Shown here piece after piece: positions 1 through 10,169 of a DNA stretch of 64,000 nt. Numbering within the stretch: the first letter of the stretch is position 1; every line of letters begins with the position of its first letter. The stretch spans positions 23,480-87,479 of the forward strand of contig NW_005199305.1 in assembly GCF_000372725.1 (NCBI RefSeq). Direction: 5' to 3'. The DNA comes from Emiliania huxleyi CCMP1516 (Eukaryota; Haptophyta; Isochrysidales; Noelaerhabdaceae). The position numbers were made by a program, and so were the translations under genes. The notes under the pieces were generated by a model. The model did no database searches, was not told where the DNA came from, and worked only from the letters and a program-made list of their open reading frames with translations.

Positions 1-522
1 TTTGGGTTGCGGCGGAAGACTGATTGACAGCCGCTGAGTGCGTTGGCGACGCTGACTCCACGCTGCACGCCACGCGGCGGCTGAGGCGGCCACGATGCTC
101 GTTTCATGGGGAAGGACCAGATATGGTAGGATCAAAGGGAGCGCGATCGGTTGGGTTGCACACGCCCTTGGTCGTCCTGGATGCTCGAGAATCGAAGATC
201 TACATAAGTTTGCACAAGGCTCCTACAAAGGCGGCGCTGTGAGCTGTGAATATCGGCCCAGAGCAGATTTATATCCCGAGGCGCCCGGCGCTGAGCTTTT
301 AGGGTCGAACTCCGGCATTGTTTGACGCTGTGGGGGTTGTTTGTGTGTGCGGGTTGTGCCTGCCTGGGAGGGAGGGAGAAAGAAAGAAAGTGAGGTGCAG
401 GTTCATGCTCACCGAGACTCACCCACCCACTGGACCGGTGCTGCACTTTGAATGTTTGCGTGTGTGTCTGTGTGTCTGTCTGGTCTGCGTGTCTGTGTGT
501 CTGTATGCCTGCGTGCCGCACT

Positions 523-523
<1 letters not shown>

Positions 524-581
<58 letters not shown>
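524..581. repeat. (GT)n microsatellite
   Basis: About 29 perfect GT units, preceded from about 455 by an imperfect TG/TC-rich tract. I see no gene in the rest of 1-1,115. Open frames over this stretch only translate the repeat. Confidence 0.97.
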
Positions 582-1115
582 TGCCCCCAGTCCCAGCGCA
601 CCAGTGGCCGGGCGGTGGGACGCGACACGCGGTGGCTGCGCGGGACCCCCGGGGGGCCCACGCCATGGCCCACGCCAGCTCCCTGGACGTTGGAAAGGCT
701 TCGATAGCCCTCCGGTGTCTACTTACTGTCTGTAAGATCAACTGGAGCGAAATAAAAAAAAGCAAGCGAGTGGGCCGACGCGAACTCTAGTTACTAGAGG
801 TACCTCCGTAGTACTAGTACTCTAGTCTGATCTCTGTCTGCCGGCCCGCCCTGACACTGACACGGCGCTGGGGGGCGGAGATAGGTACTCTACAGCGTCA
901 GAGTGACAAAAGTACAGCGCTACACCGCGAGCCACAGGATACTCAAGTGTAAACAGGGCAGATAATGTGCGCACAATCCAACACGGTCAAAAGACACAAT
1001 CCGTAGAGGAGAGTAAGCGCACAGGCATCCAGGGCCAGAAGCACGGCAAGATACAAAATAGACACACCGTTGCTCCCCTTTCGAGGCAGCGTTGTGACGG
1101 CTCTCTTATGTGTGG

Positions 1116-3069
1116 CTACATGCCAACGGCAGCCATCATCTTGGCTTTCGCCTCGCCCGTGAAGATGTCGAGCGGCAGGTAGGCCTCCATCGAAGCCTGC
1201 GGCTTGTCAACGACTTGGGCGACGCGCAAGTCGACGGCGACCGACGCGAGGATGAGGCCCTGGTTAAACGAGTAGTCAAGGACGTCGTGCAGGAACTTGA
1301 TGCACTTGATCAGTGCGTTGCGCCCGCTCATCTGCGCAAGGGCCGTGGGAGTGCGTGAGACATGGAGAGGCGAAATGATATAGGTGCGGCGTTGTCGGAG
1401 GGAGTGGACATGGGAGAACCTGCAGGTTGTCAGCGACAAAGGTCATGTTGTTCATGACCTCCCCAAAGGTGATGTGCTGCTGGATCGGCCACGGAAAGTT
1501 GGCCTCGCCGGCAAAATCGGGGATGGGTTCCGGCTTGTCGCCGAAGCCGTGGAACGAGACGAACGGCGACGAGTGCAGCGGGTTGAGCGACGCGCCGAGA
1601 GTCGTCGGAGAGGGCAGATGATACATCGGGTCGTCCGGCTTGATGAGCTTGACCTTGACCTGCGGTGCGCGGCGGCATCAGGAGGCGCGCGATTGGTGGG
1701 GAGCGTATGTTTAGATTGGCAAAAAGAGATCGAGGCCGCGAGACGTGGCGGATCACACCTTGACGAGGGCCTCCATCTCGATGGCGGTGATCGAGACCTC
1801 GCCATCGCCCTGTGCGCCGTGCACATCACCGATGCCGATGCCGCAGCCGTCAACGAAACACTCGATGACGAGGGTGTTGCCAACGGTGATGCGCTGCGCG
1901 CGCACGCACGAGAGGGGTCGAGGCTGGGGCTAGAGGTGACGAGGCTAACAAGGTTGCATGGGCCAAGGCGCAAGCCTGCGAGTCTTCGTTCCCGTAATAG
2001 ACATCGGGAGCGATGGTCCGCAGGCAGTTCTCGGGGTCGGACCCGCCCTCGCCGCACACGCTCGACGGAAAGGCCTAACACACATACTTGGAGCTCTGCG
2101 CATGTGGAAGGTGGGTCTCGATGAAGATCGCGACTGTCGCTCCGAGGGCATGTCGCCGGTCAGACCCATTGTGCCCGAGCCGGCAGGTTGCGCCGTGCCG
2201 CCCGCCTCGAGGACGGTGATCTCGCGCTCCTGCGGACAGTACAACATGCACCTTCTGACAGAGGAACTCGTGCGCGCGGGAGAGGGGGTGGAGTTTAGGC
2301 GTGCCTTCACGCGCTGTACGATCTCCATGTTGGGTAGCACGGTGACAATGCCGGGGAAGGGGTTGTACGGGATCTCGACGTCGGGAAACAGCTCGCTCAC
2401 CCAGCAATCAGGCTTGGCCGGGTTGGGCCCCTTGGGCATCCACCAGTTGAAAGTGCCCGCCGTGACCATGTCGGACAGCATGCCAAGGTTGGGAGCGGCG
2501 TGGTTCCACCCCTGCGTCTTGGCTTCGATGTCGAGGATCGTGATGGCAATCTTGTCGCCCGCGACGGCACCTGCGATGCCGACTGGGCCCGCGAGCTGGT
2601 GCAGCGTGCGAATGTGCTTGGTGTTCCTTTCAAAGTCGAAGTTGCATGAGGTGCAGGAGGTGTTCTTGTAGTCGGAGGTGGCCTGTGGTCAGGGGGTGGC
2701 GATCAGCTTCGAGTGGAGGCGGCGGCAACGGCGAAGCTGGCGATCAGAGTGCGATGCGCGCGCCTGTGGCGTGTCGAACAGGATAACCTGGTCGGGCTCG
2801 GCCATCGCCGCCATCGGGATGGAGGGGTGAAGACGGTTGAAGCACTGGCTGCCTGAGGGTTGGAGGGGTGAAGGTTGAAGCACTGGCTGCGGGACGCGGG
2901 GTACAACAGATGTGAAGGCGAAGACGACAACCCGAGGCGCGGGCTGGGCTGCGCTCTTTGCACCGTCGCAATCCGTGGTGATTCCCTTGACCGTGACCAT
3001 TGACTCCGGAGTGGACGAGAAGGCCACGACTGCCGGGATGGCGAGGAGAGCGAGGCGACTCATGTGCAT
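1116..3069 (-). CDS. Acetamidase/formamidase family protein, multi-exon
   Basis: Members of the FmdA/AmdA family hydrolyse short amides such as formamide or acetamide to the acid and ammonia. The reverse strand carries exons in the family order. The start at 3069 gives a hydrophobic leader (SRLALLAIPAVVAF) that resembles a signal or transit peptide. Next come GPVGIAGAVAGDKIAITIL (about 2520-2600) and an exon ending near 2290. The hallmark GDVHGAQGDGEVSITAIE (about 1760-1830) matches the conserved D-H-x-x-Q-G-D-G-E block. The last exon has SVAVDLRVAQVVDKPQ and LPLDIF and stops at 1116. Introns with GT-AG ends are visible, for example a donor just after the GDGE exon and an acceptor GCAG before VKVKLIKPDDP. 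The region 1,860-2,270 switches frame and I could not resolve its exons. A role in nitrogen scavenging is inferred from the family. Confidence 0.85.
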
Positions 3070-3179
3070 GGCCAAGGGGTGCAGGGTTTGCAGGGTTTGA
3101 TGGAGACAACACGTTCTGCGAACTTTCATATCTTCATCACCGCCGGCACGATTACTTTTTTCCGCTTTCCAAAACACTC

Positions 3180-3377
3180 CTGGTCGCCGGCAAGCCACTC
3201 GCTCTTCCCCGCGGCGGCGCGCACACGGGCGGCGCTCCTCGTCCTCTCGCTCTACGAGATCCACGAGCGGCACCATCTCGACTCGGCAGGAAACACGAAC
3301 TGAACACGAACGGCATCGCGGCGCGCGACTTCAGCGCGTGCGTGCTGCGCTTCGCGATCACGCGCGAGACGGAGTAA
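3180..3377 (+). pseudogene. Duplicated 3' end of an ankyrin gene
   Basis: This ~200-bp segment is nearly identical to the last 190 bp of ANK-1 (4,987-5,174). It encodes the same SPASHSLFPAAAR / LYEIHER / RDFSACVLRFA tail. It differs by an 11-bp insertion, a partial copy of the preceding bases, that introduces a stop right after the sequence for GNTN. There is no upstream ankyrin region, so it is a detached fragment 1.8 kb from its likely source, in the same orientation. The rest of 3,378-3,716 holds no gene I can support. Confidence 0.85.
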
Positions 3378-3716
3378 GGGGTAGCTGGGTACATTCTGTC
3401 GTGTGGATTTTGCCCACCGCGATTTCTTTTTGGAATACATTCCTGATCCATGCTTCTTGTCTTTTTTGCACGACACTGGGGCCCACAATTCTCTGGCTTC
3501 TTTTTTCGCGCGGCGGTCAGTAGGGTTCCTCCGACGCGCTCTCGAGGCCCCGCCCCAGACCTCAGCGGCTGCGCCAGCGTCGTCGTCGGCGCGTGGGCAG
3601 CCCAAGGACGCCGCCCAAGCGCGAGGCATCGGCGCCACCGCGAGAGAGCCGTCCGCTGGCGGGCGCCGTGCGACACACCGCCCTCTCTGACGTAGCCGCC
3701 GCGTCTCGACTCAGTG

Positions 3717-5174
3717 ATGGCGCCCGCCGCGAGCCCGCCCGCCACGCTGCTCGCCGACATCGCCGCCGCCGACATCGCCTCGCTGCGCGCTTTCCTCTCC
3801 GGCCGGCGGACGCGCGGCAGTCTCGACGCGCGGCACGACACCGAGAAGCAGGACACGCTGCTCACCTGGGCCGCTCGTCACGGGCAGGCCGAGGCGGTGC
3901 GGCTGCTGCTTGAAGCTGGCGCGAGCGTCGGGGCGACGACGGGCGGCGACGGTGGTAGCAGCGGCGGCGCGTCGGCGCTGTTCATCGCGTGCCAGGAGGG
4001 CCACCTCGAGATCGTCCGGCTGCTCCTCGAGGCCAGCGCGGCGGTCAACCAAGCCGCCGACAACGGCACCACGCCGCTGATCATGGCGTGCCAGATGGGC
4101 CACCTCGATATCGCCCGGCTGCTGCGCGACGCCGGCGCTTCGGTCAACCAGGCCACGGAGGACGGCTTCACGCCGCTGCTCATGGCGTGCATCCAGGGCC
4201 ACCTCGATATCGTTCGACTGCTGCGCGACGCCGGCGCTTCGGTCAACCAAGCCCATGACGATGGCGTCACGCCGCTGATAATGGCGTGCCGGATGGGCGA
4301 CGCCGAGTGCGCCCGGCTGCTCCTCGAGGCCAGCGCGGCGGCCAACCAAGCCGCGTCTGGCGGCCGCACGCCGCTGCTCGCCGCGTGCTCTCAGGGCCGC
4401 CTCGAGTGCGCCCGGCTGCTCCTCGAGGCCAGCGCGGCGATCGACCAAGCCGACGAGCAAGGCGTCACGCCGCTGCTCGTTGCGTGCCTGCAGGGCCACG
4501 TCGAGTGCGTTCGGCTGCTTCTCGAGGCTGGCGCGGCGGTCAACCAAGCGATGAATGGCGGCTCCACGCCGCTGCTCGTCGCGTGCCAGGAGGGCCGCCT
4601 CGACATCGCCCGGCTGCTTCTCGAGGCCGGCGCGGCGGTCGACCAAGCCCGCAACAACGGCGTCACGCCGCTGCTCATGGCGTGCCACAACGGCCACCTC
4701 GAGGTCGCCAAGCTCCTCTCCTCCTACGGCGCCTCCCGCGCCGCCGTGCCGCCCGTCGGCACGCCCGAGGAGGTTGCAAACAGCGAAGGCCACGCCGACC
4801 TCGCCGCCTGGCTGGTCGCCAGCCGCGGCTGGACGCCGCTCGCGCACCTTGAGACCCTCACCGCCGCCCGCGCGCTCTCCCTGCTGCGCAGCGGCGCAAG
4901 CTTGCACGAGGGCGAGCCGACGCCGCTGCAGCGCGCCGCGGGCGGCGAGGGCGGGGCGGCGGCGCTGATCCGGCGGGCGGCGGCGCCGTGGTCGCCGGCA
5001 AGCCACTCGCTCTTCCCCGCGGCGGCGCGCGCGCGGGCGGCGCTCCTCGTCCTCTCGCTCTACGAGATCCACGAGCGGCAGCATCTCGACTCGGCAGGAA
5101 ACACGAACGGCATCGCGGCGCGCGACTTCAGCGCGTGCGTGCTGCGCTTCGCGGTCACGCGCGAGACGCAGTAG
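3717..5174 (+). CDS. Ankyrin-repeat protein ANK-1
   Basis: A single-exon gene for 485 residues. The first in-frame ATG is at 3717; three bases upstream is a GTG. Residues 15-45 are an Ala/Asp/Arg lead-in containing SLRAFLSGRRTRG. Nine ankyrin repeats follow (about residues 50-343), with the pattern TPLLxACxxGHLexxRLLLEAGAxVNQA. The C-terminal module (about 343-485) holds GHADLAAWLVASRGWTPLAHL, LLRSGASLHEGEPTPLQRAA and PWSPASHSLFPAAARARAALL. Both ends are shared with the genes at 20,435-21,871 and 39,966-41,204, so this is one family. Ankyrin repeats mediate protein-protein contacts; no enzyme domain is visible. The long open frame on the opposite strand is a codon-bias shadow. Confidence 0.9.
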   Translation: MAPAASPPATLLADIAAADIASLRAFLSGRRTRGSLDARHDTEKQDTLLTWAARHGQAEAVRLLLEAGASVGATTGGDGGSSGGASALFIACQEGHLEIVRLLLEASAAVNQAADNGTTPLIMACQMGHLDIARLLRDAGASVNQATEDGFTPLLMACIQGHLDIVRLLRDAGASVNQAHDDGVTPLIMACRMGDAECARLLLEASAAANQAASGGRTPLLAACSQGRLECARLLLEASAAIDQADEQGVTPLLVACLQGHVECVRLLLEAGAAVNQAMNGGSTPLLVACQEGRLDIARLLLEAGAAVDQARNNGVTPLLMACHNGHLEVAKLLSSYGASRAAVPPVGTPEEVANSEGHADLAAWLVASRGWTPLAHLETLTAARALSLLRSGASLHEGEPTPLQRAAGGEGGAAALIRRAAAPWSPASHSLFPAAARARAALLVLSLYEIHERQHLDSAGNTNGIAARDFSACVLRFAVTRETQ

Positions 5175-5445
5175 GGAGGAGGGAAGCACAGATTGCACGC
5201 GCGTGTTTGCCACGTGCACGTCACTCAGACCGCCTCTCGGCGGCGCGCTTGAGCACGTTGCGGCGCCCTCATTCTCGCTCGGGACGCGAGCGCGTTTGGC
5301 TCTCACGTGGGTTTGGCAGTGTATCCCGAGGCTTTGATTCACTTACGTCCCTTACCCCCCATGGGCAGGTGCATCTGCTATAGTAGTAGTTGTGCGCTCA
5401 CACCACTTTTTGCTTTTGCAGTCCTGCCTTGACACCCTTGGGGAA

Positions 5446-7050
5446 AGAAAGAAAGAAAACGGACAACCCAAGGGAGGGATGGGAGGACGGCACGCCGCCA
5501 CCACACAGGGATTTTAAGGAGAGGGGTGTGGTGCGCTAGCCGTCGCCCACCCTAGGGAGTCTGCCTCTTCCTATCTCTTTTCGCAGTCTCTCGCCGCTTC
5601 TCGCTGCAACCTTCATGCCACCTCGCGGTCGTCCCACTCTCGTCGTTCTCTCCCTTGTCGCTTCTTCCTCTGTCGCGTCGCTCTCCTCTGCCTCGTCCTG
5701 CGACGGCGCCGCCGCCTGCCGCTCCCTTGCTCTCGCTGCTCGGCGCAGCTCTGCCCTCCTTGCTGCATATCCTGGCCCCTCGAGTCTATCGAGCTCTCCT
5801 CGAGCAAGGACGAGTCTTCTGACGCCCACTGCTATCATTTGCCGCCCAGTCATATCGTTGCTCAGGTCCACTCTCTCTTCGAACACTTGTGCCTCCACGG
5901 ATGATGCCGGCGCTGGGGTCCCCTTCGGGTGCATCGTGACGGCTGACAACTGGATTTCCACTGGTTCGTCCTCCTCGGAGTCGTCTACGTCTTCCCCGGC
6001 TTCCTTCCGCTCGGCTCTTCGCTTGGTACGTTCGGTGTGGCTCACCCTCCATGCCGTGAACAGGCGCTTTATCCACCATATATTCTTCTCTCGTTCCTCT
6101 GCCCGTGCCTTGGTCTTGTCGTTGTTTCGCATCCATGTCTGTATGGCCATCGAGGCTGCCTTCCCCACTACCTGTAGTTCACTCGTCACCTCTCCCGCGA
6201 GCTCCCCTCTCTTTCTTTCGGGTATGGAGTCCGTGAGTGCGGGCAGCGTGCAGGCAATCACGGGCGCTATTTTGTCGTACTCCTCGTCGGCGAGCGCTCC
6301 AAATCTAGACCCTTTCGCCTTTAAGGAGGCTGCCCTCGCTCGTCTCAGGAATGTGGCGGTGTCTTTTGAGTCCGGCGCCTCCCGTTCGACTCTTGCTGTC
6401 GCCCTCGCTGTGTGTTTGTCGAGCTTCCGCATGAAGTGGCGCGCCTCTTCCTTATTTCCAGCGCAGCTGCCGCTCAGTATGTGCGCCAACGACGCCTGTG
6501 GTGGCTCACTGTCTTCTTGTTTCCAGTCGTCCCAGTCTCTCAGTTCTCCGCGTCTCCTCCTTGCCTCGCGCGCCTCTTTTGTGGCCTCATCCCTAGCTGC
6601 TTTGCACGCTCTGCATCCCCAGAACGCACTTCTCGTGGCGGGTCCCCTCATTCCCCGTTTCTTTTCCCCCTCTAGAATACGCTTGTGGTGTGCCCCATGT
6701 GGCACCCCGACCTGTTGTCTCACCCTGGCCCCCAAGATCGTTTTGGTCGTCACATTGTGATCCCCGACGTCGTCAAATGTCGCCCGCCTGTCCTTCCCCC
6801 CATTCTCGTCTGATAATCTCATCTTATTATCCCATCGATGCTTGAGGCTGGCTACCGCCACTTCGCTCCACAACCGTCCCGCCACCCCTGCCGTGTGCGA
6901 TCCCGGCCTCACCGTCTTTCGATATTGCTCGCACACCCACTCGTGCGCACCCTTGGGGTGCCGTCCTTCAGCAGCAACAAATCTCTTTTTTCTTATCACC
7001 ACGCCGCGCCCTCGGGCGGCGCGCTCCTCAGGCTGCACGCCCAGGCACGT
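5446..7050 (-). mobile_element. Non-LTR retrotransposon, 5'-truncated copy 1
   Basis: A reverse-strand ORF is followed by a non-coding tail that ends, on its own strand, in a TTTC-rich run (5,446-5,460). The last ~500 bp recur on the + strand at 33,172-33,690, and part of the tail recurs near 14,440-14,515. Several copies sharing a 3' end but starting at different internal points is the usual signature of LINE-type target-primed insertion. The upstream limit is approximate: the copy seems to stop near the oxygenase remnant that starts at 7,076 on the + strand. No reverse transcriptase catalytic motif lies in this copy, so the class rests on the C-terminal zinc-binding signature and the truncation pattern. 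Confidence 0.7.
5536..7050 (-). CDS. C-terminal part of retrotransposon ORF (CCHC-type zinc motif)
   Basis: About 500 residues stay open on the reverse strand to a stop at 5536. A C-x2-C pair (WGCRACKAARDEA) is followed about 50 residues later by AHILSGSC. This CCHC arrangement is typical of the region after the reverse transcriptase domain in LINE-type proteins. Beyond it are a charged helical stretch (HFMRKLDKHTARATARVE), a conserved block around VTMHPKGTPAPASSVEAQV, and a basic tail with RVGRPRGGMKVAAR. The last ~130 residues are repeated in the copy at 33,172. The N-terminal side runs into unrelated DNA, so the true start is missing. The open frame nominally extends to 7194, but that part overlaps the oxygenase remnant and is not trusted. 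Confidence 0.6.
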   Translation of the reverse strand, partial: TCLGVQPEERAARGRGVVIRKKRFVAAEGRHPKGAHEWVCEQYRKTVRPGSHTAGVAGRLWSEVAVASLKHRWDNKMRLSDENGGKDRRATFDDVGDHNVTTKTILGARVRQQVGVPHGAHHKRILEGEKKRGMRGPATRSAFWGCRACKAARDEATKEAREARRRRGELRDWDDWKQEDSEPPQASLAHILSGSCAGNKEEARHFMRKLDKHTARATARVEREAPDSKDTATFLRRARAASLKAKGSRFGALADEEYDKIAPVIACTLPALTDSIPERKRGELAGEVTSELQVVGKAASMAIQTWMRNNDKTKARAEEREKNIWWIKRLFTAWRVSHTERTKRRAERKEAGEDVDDSEEDEPVEIQLSAVTMHPKGTPAPASSVEAQVFEERVDLSNDMTGRQMIAVGVRRLVLARGELDRLEGPGYAARRAELRRAARARERQAAAPSQDEAEESDATEEEATRERTTRVGRPRGGMKVAARSGERLRKEIGRGRLPRVGDG

Positions 7051-7075
7051 GTCAAGCTCCTGCCTCTGCCCGAGT

Positions 7076-7593
7076 ATGCCGAGGCCGGCGCAGGTCGCGC
7101 CGCCCGGCCACAGCCTGCAGCACAGCCTGCTCGACGACGGCGCGTGGGAGGAGCGCGTGGCGCGCGACCTCGTCCCGGACCAGCGCGGCCTCATCGTCGC
7201 GGTCGACCACTTCCTGTCGCCCGACGAGTGCTGGGCCCTTGTGACGGCGGCGAGCTCGATCGGGCTGCAGCCTCCGCGGCCAGACGACCTGCGGCCGAAG
7301 AAGGGCGAGGCCTTCCTGTGCCGCGAGACGCTCGCGCTGGTGGACCAGCCGCTCGCCGCGCGGCTGTGGCGCCGGCTCCTCCCGCTCCTGCCTCCCCTCG
7401 ACGGCCGTTCGCCGGTCGCTCGGGCTGCACGGAGACGTGCACGGCGCGGGCGGCGCGTCGCTGCTCAAGTTCTACCGCTACCGCCGCGGCCACTCGTTCG
7501 GGCTGCACGTCGACACCAGCCACAAGGGCGGCGGGCCGGGCGAGGAGACCGAGTTCACTCTGCTCAATATTTGGAATTCTCAAAACAAGCTAT
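7076..7593 (+). pseudogene. 2-oxoglutarate/Fe(II) oxygenase, truncated and frameshifted
   Basis: The reading starts MPRPAQVAPPGHSLQHSLL and continues through VAVDHFLSPDECWALV and PKKGEAFLCRETLAL to a break after LPPLDGRSPV near 7,415. The frame resumes, offset by four extra bases, at GLHGDVHGAGGASLLKFYRY. It then gives GHSFGLHVDTSHKGGG and EETEFTLLNIW. The H-x-D pair (HVDTS) is the first half of the iron-binding triad of prolyl-hydroxylase-like oxygenases. An AT-rich junction and a stop at 7,593 cut the protein before the distal histidine and the 2-oxoglutarate-binding arginine. As written it cannot be a complete enzyme. A very short intron at the frame change cannot be excluded, but the 3' truncation would remain. 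Confidence 0.7.
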
Positions 7594-7650
7594 GAACAGC
7601 GCTCGCGTGAAGCCTCTCCCTTCCCCAAAGCTGACCTTCGTCCTGGAGGT

Positions 7651-8711
7651 ATGGAGTTTGGCAACTGGTCGCTCACCGAGGATTCGTCCGAGGCGTACCG
7701 TGCGACCTACGTGTTGCTGGTGTCGGCGATTCTGCTGCCTGTCATCCTCTTCGCGAGGCGCGGCTGCATGACGGTCGCGCTCGTGCTGCTCCTTGCATCA
7801 ATCGTGCACCAAGTGTCGCGCCTGCACGTGGACACTTCCTACTGGGGGCATATTGCGGCCGGAGTTGGGCTATGCCGCGCGTCGCACTACATTCTGCACG
7901 GCGACGGCGGCGCGCTGGTCATCCGCGTGCAGCACGCGAGCCTCGGACTGATTGCGACGCTGGCGATGTTCTCGTACGTCATCTTCCGGCTGCCGCTCCA
8001 CACCTTTTACAACAAGGTGCACGCGACCATCTGGGCGCTCGCCTCGCTCCTCTTCGCCTCGATGGCGGCGCACCCGATCACCGCCCGCGCGTGCAACGGC
8101 GCACTGCCTCGCGTTGCGGCGGCGCGGCAACTACACGACCCAGCGGTGCTCGCGGCGCTGGGCACGCTGCTCTATACGCACCTGCACGACATGCAGCCGA
8201 TTGGCATGCTCTTCCACCAGGCGCCCCTCGTTTTCTTGGTACTGGAGGGAGGAGGGGCCCGGCCTCGTTCCACACGCCTGCCGCACTTTGTGTGCCGTGT
8301 ATGGGTGTGTGGAGTTGCGAGGACTGCCTGCCCTTATGCGCCACCACTGTGTGTGTGCGTGGAGAAGCTGACCTTGTTACCCTACGTCACCCCCGCCGGA
8401 CAGGTCTTTGGCGTGCAGCTGGGCGCGATCTCGGTGATGATGCTCGCCTCATCGGCGGTGCACGCGGTCTGCAGAGTGTGCCTCGCGAGTCGCCGCTATC
8501 TGCACTGGACTGAGAATGAGGGGAGGGAACCTCAACACGCTAGGCCTTGCCGCGGGAGTCGCCGCTCTGCACGCTCGTGCGCGGGCTGCACGCCTTTTGG
8601 TGGCTCTTCGCCGGCGTGTGGGCCGTGCACATGGCGGCCTTCATGTACGTGTTCAAGGGCAAGCGGGGTCTGCTCCACACTGTGGCTGTGGGCGATTTCA
8701 CCAATGGATGA
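7651..8711 (+). CDS. Polytopic membrane protein, three exons
   Basis: The start at 7651 (MEFGNWSLTEDSSEAYRATY) opens a frame with at least five hydrophobic segments, including YVLLVSAILLPVILFA, MTVALVLLLASIV and LGLIATLAMFSYVIF. Intron 1 is 8,239-8,403 (GT-AG) and joins PLVFL to VFGVQLGAISVMM in frame. Intron 2 is probably about 8,477-8,545, joining AVHAVCR to ALPRESPLCTLVRGL. The last segment, WWLFAGVWAVHMAAFMYVF, precedes a TGA at 8,709-8,711. I do not recognise the family; transport, sensing or lipid functions are all possible. Intron 2 begins with a near-copy of the first ~28 bp of exon 3 (see findings). Confidence 0.6.
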
Positions 8712-8873
8712 TGAGGGCGTGATCGAGGATCAAGTCACTTGGTAGGCGTGCACCACTTGTGGCTGGGCGAAGACACTGACGCCATACACGCGCACGAGGC
8801 GGGCAGTTGGAGTGTTGTGTAGCCAGACCGACCGTGGGGGTTGAATAAGGAGACCAGTGTGTTTCATCAGGTG

Positions 8874-9035
8874 GGCGGTTGGTACCTCGCCGTCGACGCG
8901 TGGCTTTCTGCGGCGGTGCTCGTCCTCCCGCTACTCTGCTGCCCCGCCAAGTCCGCTGAGCTTTCGAGCGTCGCCGTCGCCGACGATGATGGCGACCCCT
9001 TGCTTGAGCGCAAGTCCAGTGTCGTTCACATGTAG
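8874..9035 (+). CDS. Possible extra terminal exon with one membrane span
   Basis: Directly after a CAG lies an open frame with WYLAVDAWLSAAVLVLPLLCC, then an acidic tail and a TAG stop at 9,035. It reads like the last exon of a membrane protein. It may be an alternative 3' exon of the gene ending at 8,711 if a donor lies upstream of that stop. No start codon of its own is convincing. Confidence 0.3.
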   Translation, partial: GGWYLAVDAWLSAAVLVLPLLCCPAKSAELSSVAVADDDGDPLLERKSSVVHM

Positions 9036-9904
9036 TTAGCCTGGACTCACTTGTCGTCGGCTACGCTGCCTCTCGCTCCATTTGCTCGAGATCTGTCCGG
9101 CGCGACTCGTTTTTCGAAATTCTTTTTTTGGCGTGCTAAAATTCTTTTTTCCAGATTTTCGAGTCCTTTGCCGCCTTTTCTGCTCCCTCTTTTGTCAAGA
9201 ACGGAATCGTCAAAATCTCGAAAGCCAGGGCGGCATCCGCGCCGCCGCCAACCAAGAGAATCATCTTCAACTTCGCCAAAGAGGTCGGCAACCCGAGCGC
9301 CGTCGACCGCACCGACTACGGCACAGCCTCCGGCAGCGCCCGCGGGGCTTCGCCCAGCACCACTCGCAACAGCTCTCTCGCGCCGCCGTCTGTGGCGATG
9401 CGCAAAACATCAACAACGCTGCTCGCAACATGCATGTCACGCACTCATTCATTCATTCACGACCGGTCTCAACGTCCCACCCCCCTGCGCGCGGGCCTTC
9501 TAGGCCCGCGGGTAGTCTCCCTCCATCCCCAGGGCCTCCAGGGCTCGCACCTCAACCTCTCACAGACCAGCGCACAGCGCCATACGACGTATTTTCCTCT
9601 CAATAACAAGGCTTTATGTAGCGGCCGACTCACCACATAAGTTAGGTTAGGTAGAAAGGTGAAGAACAGTCAGGCTCGGACTGGACACCAGCGCGGTATG
9701 GGTGGACGCGGGACAGATGATGACGACACGCACGAGCAACACACAGACACAAACAAGCTCACAAGACACACAGCCAGCTGGCTGCCACACACCCTGAGTT
9801 GGCGTACTGTACACATAACTCAAGGCCACGTCCCCCCTGTCGCCCCCCCCAGCACTCCAAGGTGCCAAAGGAACAAACAAGGGCACAACAACACAACAGA
9901 CGAA
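9036..9904. other. No confident gene; possible coding remnant 9,185-9,640
   Basis: A T-rich stretch with TTCGAAATTCTTTTTT-like runs (9,105-9,165) precedes an open + frame that includes SFVKNGIVKISKA and KRIIFNFAKEVGNPSAVDR. This looks like former or partial coding sequence, but it has no recognisable family and no clear start. A similar TTCGAAAATTCTTTTTT run occurs at about 59,288. Confidence 0.35.
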
Positions 9905-10075
9905 CAGGAAGTAACATGCGAGGCTAGAGCAGGCTTGCTCCGCCTCTAGCAATCTCGCCGCCAGCCGCAAGGCATGGACGAGACCGTGTTTGGGGTCTAG
10001 GGAGGTGTCTATGGACGCCCTCCTCAGAGGCTAGCGGCCAGCTGCTAGCCCTATCTCGCACTCACGGGCAGTGAC
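9905..10075 (+). repeat. Inverted repeat, left arm
   Basis: Matches the reverse complement of 12,606-12,774 over its whole length, with scattered mismatches and small indels. Shared blocks include GAGGTGTCTATGGACGCCCT and GCTAGCCCTATCTCGCACTC. Confidence 0.9.
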
Positions 10076-10169
10076 AATTCAATGGGTGAGTGTTGGCGAG
10101 CAGAGGCGCGTGGGCTGAATCTAGATCGCACGCCATGACTTGGGGGGGCGTGCGACCGCAGCGCGCCCG

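Noticed and set aside
318-790. Frames rich in Val-Cys or Thr-His
   Set aside because: They only translate the GT microsatellite. The same applies to the CA tract at 24,563-24,712.
3711-5342. 543-residue open frame on the reverse strand
   Set aside because: It mirrors ANK-1 codon by codon and has repetitive Arg/Ala/Gln content without its own motifs. GC-rich codon bias explains it. The same holds for the frames opposite ANK-2, ANK-3 and both NHL-BTB genes.
5615-6760. 381-residue + strand frame rich in Ser and Leu
   Set aside because: The reverse strand has the CCHC motif and its end is conserved in a second copy at 33,172. The + frame is its complement.
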